Shown here: positions 12,101 through 24,140 of the stretch, piece after piece
Layout: each line of letters starts with the position of its first letter
Position numbering within the stretch: position 1 is the stretch's first letter
DNA from: Cristatella mucedo
Taxonomy: Eukaryota; Bryozoa; Phylactolaemata; Cristatellidae
NCBI GenBank assembly: GCA_009760855.2
Contig: WPIO01000003.1
Location: 2,726,001-2,790,000 of the forward strand
DNA: 64,000 bases
Reading direction: 5' to 3'
Notes under the pieces: generated by a model
What the model was told of the DNA's origin: nothing
The model's database searches: none
What the model saw: the letters and a program-made list of their open reading frames with translations, nothing else
Position numbers and translations under genes: made by a program

Positions 12101-15100
12101 TCTGAGAAATTTTCACGGCAATTGATAACCAATGCAAAGAGTTCCACAAGTCGAACCGGTAGCTAAACCGGGTCTGATTTTCGTGAACGACGACGGCCTG
12201 TCCACAATCATAGGTGTCGTGAATTGTGCACCTGAGCTACCTAAGTCTTGCTCCTTCACAAATATATATGAACACGTTGCGCTTGCAGCGGTTAATGAGT
12301 CAGCCATCGTTGTACGCAAAGCTTAGCCAGCACAGCCCTTCAGGTTCATGCAACAGCAGCTCCTTTCAACTGGTCAAGCAATGGCGCTTTCAGCAACCAA
12401 CTCCAACCGCGCCTTCAAGCCACAGTCGTGCCTAGTCTATCTATGCTGCCAGCGATCTGGTACCTACATATGTCAGCTCACTGTAGCTGATGGCTATATT
12501 CAGCGTTGTAACAATCGTCAAGGCTCGAGTCAACAATGTATACAACAGCCAGTGCTAGGAAGCAGCACAGGCTGATATTCACAGAGCAAGTGGCTTTCAC
12601 AGAGTGTGATAGGGTGTACTGGTAGCCACCCGGCAGTAGTTTAAGGCATGCTAACTCATTCGAATAACTCCCGAATAAGGACAGATCGAAGCTCATTCCT
12701 GTCCACACGAGAAGTATACACTGCAACTCCGGCATTTGTCTGCTACCAAGGCAAGCTGCTGTTGGTGATAGTTGTTGAAGAAGAAAGATCAAATTATGCC
12801 CGCCTGATAGAAAGTGTCAACGGATATGGCCGGTCACCATTTGGGTATTGCCATTGCGATAGGCCAACAACAGAAAGAAGCCCGGCAACGAATACCAGAA
12901 CTAGGGGCTAGCCAGACCAACAGCCTGGGAAGAAGAGGTATAGGGGCACAACGATAGGTCTACAACAACGACGCAGATATAACACGGGTTTGGGATGCTT
13001 GGGCAGTATGAGGGTCGCAGAAAGGGGGAGGATTACCAGCAGCTACCAGTTGAACAGTTGTGATTCATCAAGTCAACGTCAGCCCAACAGAGGCCGACAA
13101 TCATAGAGGGAAATGGCTTGATGATTTCCAGGCTTCACTCAGATACTCTAGCATAGGCGGTGTGCATGAGCTTTGGGGAGGGGCAGTCAGGAAGTGCTTT
13201 CTGACTTTTTGAAGCACAGCCGATTGGCCCTGGTATCATCATTAAGACAAAATATGTGCGGCTTTTTAAAAGGGTCAAAAGATATTTCCACACAGCTCCT
13301 TTATTGTATGGCCCCAGAATATCAGTTTCCAGCAGGGGCTACCACTTATTTGGAAAGGCCACTGTCATTATATGCTAAAAGAGAGGCCTGCGGCACACAA
13401 CACCTTCGATGTAGCTTCTGAGTTTGTCTTTACAGAGAGGCACTAGGCATAGGCGATAGCTACTCAGGAGTTCTATGTGGCCCCCCAAACTCCCATTGTC
13501 ATGTCAGTCTCTTGGAGTGCAGGCTATAGCCAATATTAAACTTTAGTCGACTTTATAAGCTGCAGGTTAAATAGGCTTGACCTATAACCATAGGTCAAGC
13601 CTGTTTAACCTGCAGCTAACTAGCTGTAGCAACTCGGCCAACAATCAAAATTCATATTCAGCCGTGCTATTGTTTCTTGCCTTTTATGGAATTGGGTTCA
13701 AATGAGAAGTATCTATTCAAAAAATCGCCAAAGCCCTCCTTATGTGATCGACTGGGTCTTAGCCCAAGGGTAAGGTGCTCGCAATTCACGACCAGTGTCG
13801 TAGGTTTGAGTCCTACAGTAAGCGATCCTTTATTGACCACTGCAAGCATTGGTGATAGCCATGAAGGCTCTTCTGCCCAATATAAATAAGCCTGTTAAAT
13901 CAGCTAACTATATTATATCATTATTGCAACTATGACTCACTGTTGAAGGCAGACTGGTGTCAAAAAATCTACTGAGAATGTCAGCTATTTATAATAATCA
14001 TTACCTCATCCGTAAAGCTGCATTTACATGATCCAACCATTTTATGACCATCTTTTCAACAAGCAAGGTCATCAAAGAGCATCATGGAGATCGGAAAAGT
14101 TGAGTTGGTCGGAAGGGAGTTGGTCGGATCCCCCAAGTATGGCTGTAGCCATCTACGATAAAGAGGCTGCATCTAAAGCCTCTCGAATCCAACCACTCCA
14201 GTGAATCCCAACTCGACACTTCCAAGTAAACTGGTCGCATTTGGAGGCAAGCATTTGGAAGGAGCAGCGTAAGCTTTCGGCTTGCAAAGCTTTGAGGACA
14301 GAAAAACGGGTCGTGTGACCTCACACGTCCGGCTACTTCAAAGGTGAGGGATCAGCCTCCCCTGAAAAATCCCTTGCTACTGATTTGCTTCTAACTCATG
14401 GGCCATTCCTCAAAGACAATTTCGACAAATTCGTGGATCAGCGCATGGTTGTCAGCCACTGACCAAGTCAAAAGAACTATCCAGGTGTTGCTAGGTCACC
14501 TTGACACTAAAGCAATACTGCTTTCAGCAAGTGACAACTGTTCAACTCTGCACACCGTGCATGCCGTGAAGTCTACTCTTACTGTCAAGCCGAGCTGACT
14601 TTTGGCAGAAGCTAAAATCAATGTCCGTTGGAGCAGGAAAAACCGGGTCACTCAGTAAGTACAAACTGCAGATCGACCAGAAACCTCTGCCCGTGCCTTT
14701 ATCCCGCGACTCACCGCTCGAGCTGCATTGCTCCAGCATCACCTAATGCACTACCGTAGGACGCAGGCAGGCACAATGTGGCCCGAGCACAAGCTCGACG
14801 AGGCTCGCCACTCAAGAGGCACGCCCACACGTCACACGCTCGACACGTGCCCAGATCCTGAGCAGGAGCATTGCAGCAAGCAAGCACAAGCGGCACAAAG
14901 GACAGCTGTCGCCTCGAGCCGAGATGCCTCGCCTAGGCATTTACACCTGTGTGCCACCCCTGGATGGTCGAGTTGGTCTCACGGCACCTTTCTCTCCCTA
15001 CTGCCAAGCCGGCTGGAGACGAAATGGCACGGCACGCCATTGACCTACTCGCATAGAGGCATACGAGCAGAGGAGGCTGCCGTCGTCGTCAGAGGCTGCT

Positions 15101-18100
15101 GCTCTGCGGCCAGCTGCCAGCGCCTTGAGCCCCGGAGCAGAGACGCTAGCGCCCGGAGCAGAGCTCAACCTTCGGCCCTCAACCTCCGTACACACTGTGT
15201 AGCTGGAGGAGGGAGTGGAGGACGACGAGTAGGGCCATTGGCACCAGGCAACGACCTATTGGATCCTGTGGCTCGGCTATGTCATCGCGATGTCTGCTTC
15301 GTAAGGGTGCTGGAGCAGCAGCTAGCGCTCGGCGCCAGCACGGCACCGGGCTGAAGCAGGTGGCGCACGCTGTGCACACACTCCCGATTACAGCCACAAG
15401 CCGCTGGCACAACAATCGGTAGGCTTGGCACACTCTCCCCAATCCCTATAAACTAAACTACTGGTACTGAATATTGTGCCCGAACAAATCATCAAGCACC
15501 ATCTACACTAGGTGATGACTGTTGTGGCTGCTAAGCAGGTCTTTAAATCCCAAAAATTCAGTCAGGTGTCAATTTTGCTAAAGGAGCTGCAGTGGCTCTC
15601 GATCGATTGTCAGATGCAGAGCAACACAAGTCTTACTCTGACCTACAAGACACCCGCACTGCTTTACTCCTCTACATCTAGCTGAACCACTACATCACTT
15701 GCAGCCTCCTTGCGCCCCCTTCCCCTGAGGACACTAACATAATTGCACGATTTCATTCTTTCACTTTTAAGTCCGTTGGCAATAGGACCTTATGCTCTGC
15801 AGGTCCCAAACTGTTGAACTCAGTTTCTAAACATTTCCCACTACAACATCCGTGCCACAGCAAGTTCTGACATATCCTTTCCTATTACTTCTGTGCTGTT
15901 ATTGTTGAGCTAAACACAGAGTTAAAGCTCGACCGTTCTCCTGGCTCGGCCTTGCTCGGTCTTGCTTGGGCTTTGAATGAGCAGCAGGAAACTCTCCAGC
16001 ACCAATCCAGCTCAGTCCGCCAGGGTGGTGGCTTTGTGCACCCCCCCCCCCCCCGTTGCATTCTAAGACCGGCCGCTGCCCTCAATCGAGCGAGGCCCTG
16101 CTCTGCGTCAACAGCCAATAGCAGCGGTCTGCATGCAAGACGGGAGCATCGACGGACCTCGAGCACGCGAGGGAGCTGGTCGAATGCAGGCCTGGTGGAT
16201 GAGCCAAGACCACATGCTACCCATGGTGAGCCGGAGAGAGCCCAATCGCTCTCACATCGGCGGCGGCTAATGTCCCGAGTGTCGAGTGTGGGCTTCGAGC
16301 TTGATCGTTTGACCTGCTGCCAGCCAATTTCCTCCGGTGGCTGTCACAGAGCCAAGCCGATTCGGTGAGCCAAGCCTAGCACACGACACTGCGCAATAGA
16401 CGCTCACAGACGAAGGCTCACGAGCGACAAGAATGTGCACGCGCCCCAGCTGCTAAAGCAGCAGGCACGGCTCGCATTGGAAGCAGTTGCGTCCTGTCGA
16501 GCCAACGCGAACGTTTAGCTGTCTGACGTGCCTACAGTAATCCCTGGCTTGCTTTCAGTCCCTCAGATGGAGCCTGTTCGCGCCCTCAGGTCCTGTGTGG
16601 ACAATAAATTAGCTGTCCCATTCCTCCGCTTAAAGACCGTTGGTGACAGAAGCTTTAGCTCTGCTGGTCCTAGACTGTGGAACTCACTTCCACAATTCTT
16701 ACGCAACGAGCTCTACTCTCCAACTGCCGACTATGGCACATCTTTTTCAGCGGTCCTGAACTGCTCCTTCTATGCTACTCACTACCTCAACTGCTCTCCT
16801 AACTCTGCTATGCTTCCCACTTTCACTTTGTTGCGTGAGACGAAGTCTGTTGGCTACCGAATGCGTACCGAAAGCCGCTTTGGCTGTGAGTGCGCTATAC
16901 AAAACTCTCCTGCGTAACACCTACATGGTCTTTATGACTTTGTGGAGTTACTGATGGAGATACATCACATCAACAAAACAGAATGCAAACTCAAATTTCC
17001 GGGAAAAAACGGCTACCAGCGATTGAAAATGGTTCGTAATAAGGTATAAACCCCTGCTCTCGTTAAAAAAAAGCGTACGAAAAAATTATCCTCCCGCTTT
17101 TCTCATCTTTCGATTGCAATCCAGCAGCGTTGTACCCGCAGGGGTCATAGTACACCGGTTTTGGTCAGCGTCCCAAGAACCCAGGCACTCCAGAATTACT
17201 AGCAGGCCGTTTGGAGTACTCACAGGAGGAAGGCTGGTCGACCAAACTCAAAAGTAATTGGCAATCCTAACCTGTAACAAGGGGGCACCTGCGCGAGGGG
17301 GCACATACCTAGGTTTAGTTATCCATAAGAAACCATGTGGAAAGAATCCAAACCTGACTGGAGATAACCACAACTTTTTGCCACGACGAAAACAGTACCA
17401 GAGTGACAGGCAGATGCTACTGACTAGATATAAGATAGATGCAACAAGCTGACGCCATCTAGCATGGATGCGAACTGAAGAATACAGTACGAGCTCATAT
17501 CATTAACGAGAAATGCCGACTGCACCTTCAGGCTTCCACAGGTTAGCATTGAACTCCCTCCACAGGTGCAGTGTCAGTAGCCGACTTAATCAGGAGTCAA
17601 CTTACTGGCAGAGGCCGGTTTCCGAGGAAGTTAAGGTCGTTGTTATCACCGAAGAGATATGCCTCGGGCTGCGGCGTATCAAACTTTTGGCCGCCCATGA
17701 TGAAGTAACTCGCAAAATAGTTGCCTGCAAGACACACAATGCATGCTGCGTTTCTGCAACCAGCATACTACAGCCTAATGGTAAGGGATGCATGCTATTG
17801 TAGTACAGCATGTATGCCCTTTGATGCTGCTCTCTGTGAGAAATGCAGAGTAGCCCATCACGAGCTGTACACTGAACCATCCCTGATACTTTTTCAACAA
17901 TGCATGCACTAGCTGCTCTACTAGCAATATATTCTTCTCAAAGTAAATCACAGTTGTCAACTCGATCACAGAAAACCTCAGACAAGACAAACCAATAAAA
18001 TTCGACCAGGGACTGGTGCATGTACACTCGAATGGCAAACGATCGCCAACTTCCGGTTTCACAGAAGCCAGCCAAGACCAAAGGTACACGGTAAGTTTGG

Positions 18101-19552
18101 CGCTGCGAGAATATACTTTCATTCGGATTATACGGAATATCAAGTGGCACCTCTGCCGAGCAGCTGGCATAAATGCAAACCACCAAAAACCAGCTCTCCA
18201 GTACTTCGGAAAGGCAGCAGCAAATCGAAGGCACATGCATCAACGATTAGTGGTGCTTGGAATGAGTTGCCGAATGGATAATGCTCACTCTGGCTGGGCA
18301 TGAGCATCGGCAGTAAACAAATGCCCTGAAACGTTACGTATAAAGTAGCAAATAACTCCTGTATTCACACGAAACTCAAGTGGAGCCCTCACAGCAAAAC
18401 GAACAGGTCCACGTCCCCTATCCCATTGATACTTCATGCCGATCGCGCATGCCAGCCCCAAGAACTCCATACGAAATCCATTTGCGCTTCCCAGCCCCAA
18501 GACCTCCCATTTTGTATTAGGCCATTGGGCCAGTTCGGCCGGTCAACCACATTCGTCACATTGTCATTTGGCATCTTGGAGCCTGACCTCCGAATGTGAC
18601 TATCGAAGGTCACAGCTGGCAGCACCATACCCCACGAATCACACGTTAAAAGCCCAAGTGCAGTGCAAGCAAGAACCACGGCCTCACACTCAAATTCTTA
18701 TAATTAGGGGCTTATGTAAAAAGTCGGTATCTAGATCCTTACGGTAATAGAAATATCTTGAGTCGCATATCTTCTGCATAGCTTCTGCACAGAACTTGGG
18801 CATCTTGCTCCGACATAACCTATTGCTAAATGACTACATCAGCTCCACAGTCAAGTCTGGCTACTTTCAGCTATGTAAAATTGCAAAAGGTCGACTTGAC
18901 TTCGACTTCGATAAAGGTACGGTCAAGTTGGTTCATGCAATCCATCTTGGCAGCCGAATAAATAGGGCACTGGCCAGGATTAGCCACCAGTCTGAGCAGG
19001 GTTCACTGTAAGGCCAAGGTTGTCACCAGGATTCTTCAGAGCCTATGCCGACTAGCCAATCGAAAAGATGGAACATCCTGAATGCTCACAGCAGCGTCAG
19101 CATACAGGTGCACAATCACGAATTGGAACACTGCTGAGGCAGCTAGTTTTATAAAGCACAGCCAGATGGTAGAACCCTGACACGAACCATATTTGAGGGT
19201 GCTTGGCAAGTGCTACACTTACCCCAATCTTGCTGATCACGTCCATACTTTTAAGCTGATTTGAAGACCTAAGCAATTACACACCTAACATAATCCTGAC
19301 AACCTCTACTGCAGCAAGCTAAGCTCTTAAAAGCGCTACTGCGGCTAATCGCATGTCAGCTATAGAGTGCCGATCCAGTAAGCAAAGGTGGAAAAACCAC
19401 TAGCCGCACACTGGTTTGGCCCAGCTGTTAAGGTGGTCGCTCTAACCGAAGTCAAGGTGAATGCATTTGACGGCCGATGTCGCGAACTCGAGCCCCGTGG
19501 ATATGCGAAGCCTTTGGCTAGAGATTAGGTTTTCTTAGGGCGCCATAGGAAT

Positions 19553-19640
<88 letters not shown>

Positions 19641-20237
19641 ATTCCTATATATATATAAACCACTAAAGGTAGCTCAATAATGGCCCGTGAATAGATATCG
19701 CCACTCCTCTCATCTGTCATGAATGCAGCACCATCTCCACATCTTAGCTCCGCATGCTCAAGTTTCTAGTCCATCGCATTCTTATTGGGTCGCATTTTCT
19801 CCATAGCCGACATCGAAGCCACCTCCCGCTCTCTCCTCTCACTCTCATCTATCTAACTCTACCTCTATCTCGCCCTCACTCGCGTTCGTCTTCGTCAGCC
19901 AACTTTCCCGCGACGGTTGGGTCGTACAGCTACGACACTCAGGTCAAATGTGACTACTACGACTACGCTGGCTTTTCAGAAACCATGGAAATTATGACAA
20001 GAGTCACTAGCAAAGCATACGAGCGAGGTAAGAGCACGTGGACTCCGAACGCATCGTTGCGCCTCTAGCGGCATACGATGTTTTAGGACAGGCGACAGCG
20101 GCTATACGTCGAGAACCACGTAATATACCTATTTTCGGTGGCCATTTGTAGAGGCTGGTTGGCGTCAAAGCTACGGTCTCTACTGGCGAGCGATCGCGCC
20201 CCAGCGCGTTTCGAATGACTGAAGGTGCGTTTCCCAT
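478..20237 (-). CDS. MGRN1: MGRN1/RNF157-family E3 ubiquitin ligase, N-terminal 313 residues (3' end off window)
   Basis: Seven exons join in phase on the minus strand: 20237-20129, 17724-17606, 11925-11834, 4642-4370, 2217-2100, 1988-1925 and 641-478. The protein starts MGN, a possible N-myristoylation site, and runs through SLYKWPPKIGNYFASYFIMG (residues about 28-47), LVNIRKDTLRLVK, LYNLEFVFDSDA, YKSGANQTFS, IPVVIHCAVD and KQKQLVDGLTYILQEFYGIE. These match the N terminus and the DAR2 region of MGRN1/RNF157, which precede the RING finger. The RING exon must lie beyond the left edge. In the family this is an E3 ligase acting on receptors and endosomal proteins; that role is inferred from homology. 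An alanine/serine/aspartate-rich stretch of about 45 residues in exon 4 is not in the vertebrate protein as I remember it. I cannot separate MGRN1 from RNF157; one ancestral gene is likely. Introns hold most of the repeats listed from 0.6 to 20.1 kb. Confidence 0.93.
1925..1988 (-). CDS. MGRN1: MGRN1 exon 6
   Basis: 64 nt from TTTACAG to GTGAGTAT. It encodes WVYSSEKDEIPVVIHCAVD, matching the family segment FDLDRGVFPVVIQAVVD. Only 111 bp of intron separate it from exon 5. Confidence 0.92.
2100..2217 (-). CDS. MGRN1: MGRN1 exon 5
   Basis: 118 nt from the acceptor TTATCCAG to the donor GTAGGTGA. It encodes YQPRDPSMTSRGFPYKSG and then ANQTFSQPEHC, lining up with the vertebrate YSPKSPSLQSETVHYKRG segment. 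In phase with both neighbours. Confidence 0.9.
2383..2542 (-). mobile_element. SINE family 1 copy (tRNA-derived head)
   Basis: Read on the minus strand it has an A-box-like GGGTAAGGTGG, a B-box-like GGTTCGATTCC, then the family body GGGCGATCCTTTATCGCC, GTGGTGATAGCCGTAAAGGC and the ending GAGGCTGTTTAAGCAGCT. The same order occurs at 13755, 57447, 59255, 60007 and 63845. Confidence 0.8.
3145..3236 (+). mobile_element. LINE 3' tail with (TTA)n
   Basis: Short end fragment: AAGTGCCTAGAAAGAGATTT followed by a TTA repeat. It corresponds to the terminal hairpin seen in longer LINE copies here. No coding part remains. Confidence 0.65.
4370..4642 (-). CDS. MGRN1: MGRN1 exon 4 (with low-complexity insertion)
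   Basis: 273 nt between TTGCAG and GTAAGC. The first half is rich in Ala, Ser, Val and Asp. The second half encodes LYNLEFVFDSDAPCVITI, matching the family LYSLEFTFDADA strand. Leaves in phase 2. The dead hAT transposon begins only 79 bp upstream of the acceptor. Confidence 0.92.
5090..7300 (+). pseudogene. hAT transposase remnant
   Basis: Broken reading frame of the element above. Recognisable parts in order are a BED-type zinc finger, the DDE-region strand with the DEYTTVRGHRF motif, LVLNTLYKKS, LDARLNCILM and FGLYEFLYKIK. The frame is interrupted by at least four stops or shifts and by the LINE at 5280-5798, so no functional enzyme is encoded. Confidence 0.75.
5280..5798 (-). mobile_element. 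5'-truncated LINE nested in the hAT element
   Basis: On the minus strand it ends with TAAGCGCCTAGAAAGAGATT, AGGGCGCTTTAT and an (ATT)n tail (plus-strand AATAATAAT at 5280). Upstream it carries the end of the LINE ORF2, including the segment reading as tyrosine/serine-rich after ACCTCAAATCC. It is the same family as 47840-48555. Its insertion splits the hAT transposase, so it is younger than the hAT copy. Confidence 0.8.
7913..7939. repeat. (GA)n microsatellite
   Basis: An uninterrupted GA run directly in front of the SINE copy at 7959. Confidence 0.9.
7959..8095 (+). mobile_element. SINE family 2 copy (LINE-type tail)
   Basis: tRNA-like head with GCGGTTAAGGCGCTCGCTTC (A box) and GGCTTGAGCCCC (B box), then GTGAAGCGCCTGAATAGAG and GGCGCTATATAAATGAATTA. 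The last 55 bases match the tail of the local LINE. Confidence 0.85.
8800..9227 (+). repeat. Compound (GT)n array with higher-order units
   Basis: About 430 bp of mostly GT dinucleotides. Two near-identical blocks (about 8870-8955 and 9018-9095) contain GCAGGTGTTAGTGTGCAGAG and then GTGTGTGTAGATG. At 9163-9225 a 12-bp unit GGGTGTGTGTGC repeats five times and ends in GGTCGGTCGGTCGG. Long His/Thr or Cys/Val reading frames here are artefacts. Confidence 0.95.
10365..10446 (-). mobile_element. LINE 3' tail fragment
   Basis: Plus strand AATAATAATAGCACATTTGA is followed by GAGAACTCAATCTCTTTCTA, the complement of the LINE terminal hairpin. Nothing coding remains. Confidence 0.7.
11384..11416. repeat. 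(CAG)n-rich tract
   Basis: Imperfect CAG repeats within MGRN1 intron 2/3 territory; no exon signals on either side. Confidence 0.7.
11834..11925 (-). CDS. MGRN1: MGRN1 exon 3
   Basis: 92 nt between a CATTCCAG acceptor and a GTGAGTC donor. It encodes FPYPLTSQPNEPTRTLQSL followed by VNIRKDTLRLV, a family signature. Leaves in phase 2 and joins exon 4 as a lysine codon. It is short, so it is easily missed by ORF-length filters. Confidence 0.93.
13558..13617. repeat. Long hairpin, 27-bp arms
   Basis: Inverted repeat: AGCTGCAGGTTAAATAGGCT on the left and its complement on the right, with one mismatch and a loop of about six bases (AACC). The right arm resembles the end of SINE family 1 (AAGCCTGTTAAATCAGCTAA). 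Confidence 0.85.
13755..13907 (+). mobile_element. SINE family 1 copy
   Basis: Contains CCCAAGGGTAAGGTGCTCGC, the B-box-like GTAGGTTTGAGTCCTAC, GCGATCCTTTATTGACCACT, GGTGATAGCCATGAAGGCTC and AGCCTGTTAAATCAGCTAAC. It lies in MGRN1 intron 2. Confidence 0.85.
15560..15905 (+). mobile_element. Degenerate LINE C-terminal fragment (second LINE family)
   Basis: Reads as LQWLSID, LTLTYKTPALL and later a decayed GDRTF-AGPKLWNS-type segment (TTATGCTCTGCAGGTCCCAA). This is the usual C terminus of CR1/L2/Rex-like ORF2. Several stops are present. Confidence 0.6.
16040..16054. repeat. Poly-C tract
   Basis: Run of about 14 cytosines; a likely assembly-error and polymorphism site. Confidence 0.8.
16528..16925 (+). 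mobile_element. LINE C-terminal fragment (second LINE family)
   Basis: An open stretch of 129 codons includes VGDRSFSSAGPRLWNSLPQF, the conserved end of CR1/L2/Rex1-like ORF2. It is 5'-truncated, with no RT domain. Confidence 0.8.
17606..17724 (-). CDS. MGRN1: MGRN1 exon 2
   Basis: 119 nt between a TTGCAG acceptor and a GTAAGTTG donor. It encodes NYFASYFIMGGQKFDTP and then YLFGDNNDLNFLG, close to the vertebrate sequence. Enters in phase 1 and leaves in phase 0. Confidence 0.93.
19410..19560 (+). mobile_element. SINE family 2 copy
   Basis: Head CTGGTTTGGCCCAGCTGTTA, B-box-like GCGAACTCGAGCCCC and a LINE-like tail with TAGAGATTAGGTTTTCTTAG. It ends in the palindromic TA array. Confidence 0.8.
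19545..19648. repeat. 104-bp perfect palindrome around (TA)n
   Basis: ATAGGAATGGTATATA on the left and its exact complement TATATACCATTCCTAT on the right flank about 75 bp of TA dinucleotides. The whole can fold into one long hairpin or cruciform. Confidence 0.9.
20129..20237 (-). CDS. MGRN1: MGRN1 exon 1 (start codon, MGN N terminus)
   Basis: 109 nt encoding residues 1-36 plus one base. It ends in PPKIG and a GTATATTA donor. The start is chosen because MGN aligns with the MGS start of vertebrate MGRN1 and gives the right distance to the NYFAS motif. Confidence 0.9.
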
Positions 20238-21448
<1,211 letters not shown>

Positions 21449-21726
21449 TAAATACGTCTTTACAGCTACTACTACTACTACTTGTACCTGCTTTCGGATT
21501 GATGCGGCGAACTGATGATGCGAGATCAGTAGTTCGTCAAATGACTAGTTGAGTAGTCATCTATATAGCCAGAATGTACCTCGGTGAAACTCATGTCATC
21601 GTACTGGGCTACCGTATGGATTTCGTGGCGTTAATGATTTTGTACGTCCAGCCGAGCACCGGCCGCGTGTGTTCCGCGAGCTCAGTTATATGAGCTACCT
21701 CGGTGCTTGCTATTTTAAGCGAGAGA

Positions 21727-21732
21727 AATAAA
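21727..21732 (+). terminator. AATAAA polyadenylation signal of UBALD
   Basis: Canonical hexamer 279 bp past the UBALD stop codon. No other candidate was seen closer. Confidence 0.6.
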
Positions 21733-21739
21733 CCAAGCA

Positions 21740-24000
21740 AATGCGATATTGTCAGTGCCTTAAGCCTTCGCTAGCCGGATTCCGACCCATTTGACTGATT
21801 AGGCTCGAGTTATCAGAAAGCTGCTGTGTTGCGTGCCGGCCAGTGCTTGGTGAAAGGAAACTGTCAACGATAGGGAGCAGTTCAGAATGGCTGGAACTGT
21901 GCCAGCAATTAGTTATTGATCCGGATGGACCTGACGACACGTGTGTAAACAAGCAGTTTGACCGACAAAAAACAGCTAGGTTGTGTAATTTGAGCTGGAG
22001 GCCTTGATTTCACGAGGGGTTAATGAACTTGCACGTGTTGGCAGGTGCACGAAAATGAGCAGCGAGCGACTCAGATGCCAAATTCGCATTTACGGTTTAG
22101 GGGTTCCTCGGCGGAGGCTGGCCACGCGCCGTATAATACTGTATAATGCTTCGATTGGGGTTTCTGGAAGCAATCTGCTGTGCATTCAGTCGCGACGTCG
22201 AGCGGACCTTGATTGCCACACCGTCGAGCCTCGGTGCACGCCTATTATCAACACGCCGAAAGTCGGTGAGCAGTCTCGCTTGCAGCCTGTGTAGAACAGG
22301 CCAGCTCAGTTCTTGAAAAGCTGGAGGAGAGCATTTGGTGCACAAGTTTTGACTGCCCAAATCACAGATCCCAGTCGTGTCGCGTTTGTCACCGGCCGGC
22401 GTTTCGTTCACACTCACCTCCGATCGGCAACCACGAAGCGCTTCAGCGCTGCTGTAATCTCTGCCATCGCTGGAGACTAACTCTCGCTCGTTCTCTTGCA
22501 ATATCGAGCCCACTACGTCGCGGGATTCCTCCAGCTACATCAGCCGAACCACCTCTGGACTAAGCGGTTGGAGCCAATGGAGTAGCTGCCTCCTTTGACT
22601 TCGAAGGAGCAGCTCCGGGCGATAGTGCGAAAGAATGATAACCACATCAGAGTTCGAAAGTTCAGAAGGAATAGAGAATAAAAGTTAGACCCACGAGCTG
22701 CAGCCTCAGTAGCTCCAGCGAGAGACTAAACGACGGCCCGCAAACTGAAAATCGACTATTACAATGAAAGAGACATTGCGGCTCCCAACATTCGTGCAAT
22801 GAATGACGCGCAGGAACGTGCTCGGAGAGCATCCACCCAGGGCCCCTGCCCCTTCGGGCCCCTCTCACTCCGGGCCGCGGCCCTTTCGGCCATATAGTCT
22901 GCCCCTTCCCCTCCTTTCTGCCGAATCGTCGAGAATTGCTCGCGGCGGCGCACCCTCCGGCGCCGCCGCCTCGAGTCCGCCGCAGCTGCCGGCCGGCGGT
23001 TGAATAACGAGCGCTTCGTCGACCGATTTTGTAGATCGCTCAGCTTAGCGAGACGTCGAGGCACGTCGCGTAGAGGTCAGTCACTCTGCCGAGTCGCCCT
23101 GCTGAGGTCGTGCATCGGACGATCGATTGGCCGTACGAATTACCTCGGCCCCCGACGCCGAGTCGCTCGCCCTCGGGGTCGATCCCGGTCAGTCCAGGCT
23201 GACAGCAAGCGAGACCACCACCACCCGGAGCTAGTTCGGCGAGCGACTCGTGAGGACTCGGCTCGGGAAGCCGGCAGAACTGTCAGAGCTCGGAAGGCCG
23301 GCAGCCACCGCTAGCGAGATCGTGCGAGGCGCTTGCCCGCCTAGGTGGACTTGGAATGCTGCCTGCTAGGACCAGCTAGTAGTCGGCCGCGAACGGTCAA
23401 GCCAGCCGCGACCCTGACCTTGGTTTTGGGAGCAACCTCTTGTAAACCGGTTGCTACGGCTCGTGGCCCTACTCGTAGCTTAAGCAGATTCGTGCGAACT
23501 CGTTTCTCACCTGCAGTGCTATGTACGCACGCTATGCATGCTATGTATGCAAACTATGTACGCACACAATACCTGCACTTGGGTCGAATAGTCCTACGAA
23601 GCTCTTCAGGCGCTGTACAAGTGTCGACGTGCACACGCGAAGCAGACAGGGTGGATGTACACTGGCTTTTACGCGGTCGAGTAGCAGTTCGTCAAGGACG
23701 GAGCAAAAATTCTAAAGATGCGCTGCTCTTCAAAGCTGACGGTAAAAAAATTCCTTCATGGATGTTGTAGGTATCTACTAAGTTTACGGACTCTGCAAAC
23801 CGCAAAAATGCGACTTGGGCAATATAATTTCTATTTGACAATGTAGCGCTAAAAACATTTGCGGGTAAATAATTACAAGGGCTTCATCCCAGCCTCGTTC
23901 AGAGTTTCGTTGGGAATCTGCGGGTCTCACAATTGTTTGCTAAATGGTTCTGAAAATAAACGGCTCCAGCACGCTTGTACCCTTAGCATCGGTCATGATT
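21740..24000. other. Intergenic, with a CpG-rich block at about 22780-23480
   Basis: No recognisable gene. The block around 22.8-23.5 kb is GC- and CpG-rich and full of short arginine-rich frames on both strands, which is a composition effect. It could be a CpG-island-like regulatory region or an old repeat; no exon could be justified. Confidence 0.4.
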
Positions 24001-24002
24001 AG

Positions 24003-24140
24003 AGCTGGCTTGGTCTAGCGGTTAAGGTGCTCGCCCTGACCAAGGTCTGACAGGTCGTGGGCTCGAGCCCCGAGGCATATGTGAAGCGCCTGGATAGAGA
24101 TTAAGTTCTCTTGGGGCGCTATATAAATGAATATTTTTTT
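24003..24140 (+). mobile_element. SINE family 2 copy, best preserved
   Basis: Clear tRNA-like head GTCTAGCGGTTAAGGTGCTC and B-box region GTGGGCTCGAGCCCC, then GTGAAGCGCCTGGATAGAGA and GGGGCGCTATATAAATGAAT with a T-rich end. It is the reference copy for comparing family 2 with the LINE tail. Confidence 0.9.

Noticed and set aside
17775-18236. Minus frame of 153 codons upstream of MGRN1 exon 2
   Set aside because: Lies within MGRN1 intron 1; exon 1 joins exon 2 in phase without it and no motif is recognised.
22759-23314. Arginine-rich frames on both strands
   Set aside because: CpG-rich composition gives long arginine/serine frames everywhere; no conserved motif.
24003-24075. Possible tRNA gene
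   Set aside because: A and B boxes are present but the cloverleaf stems do not form and the sequence continues into a LINE-like tail; it is a SINE.
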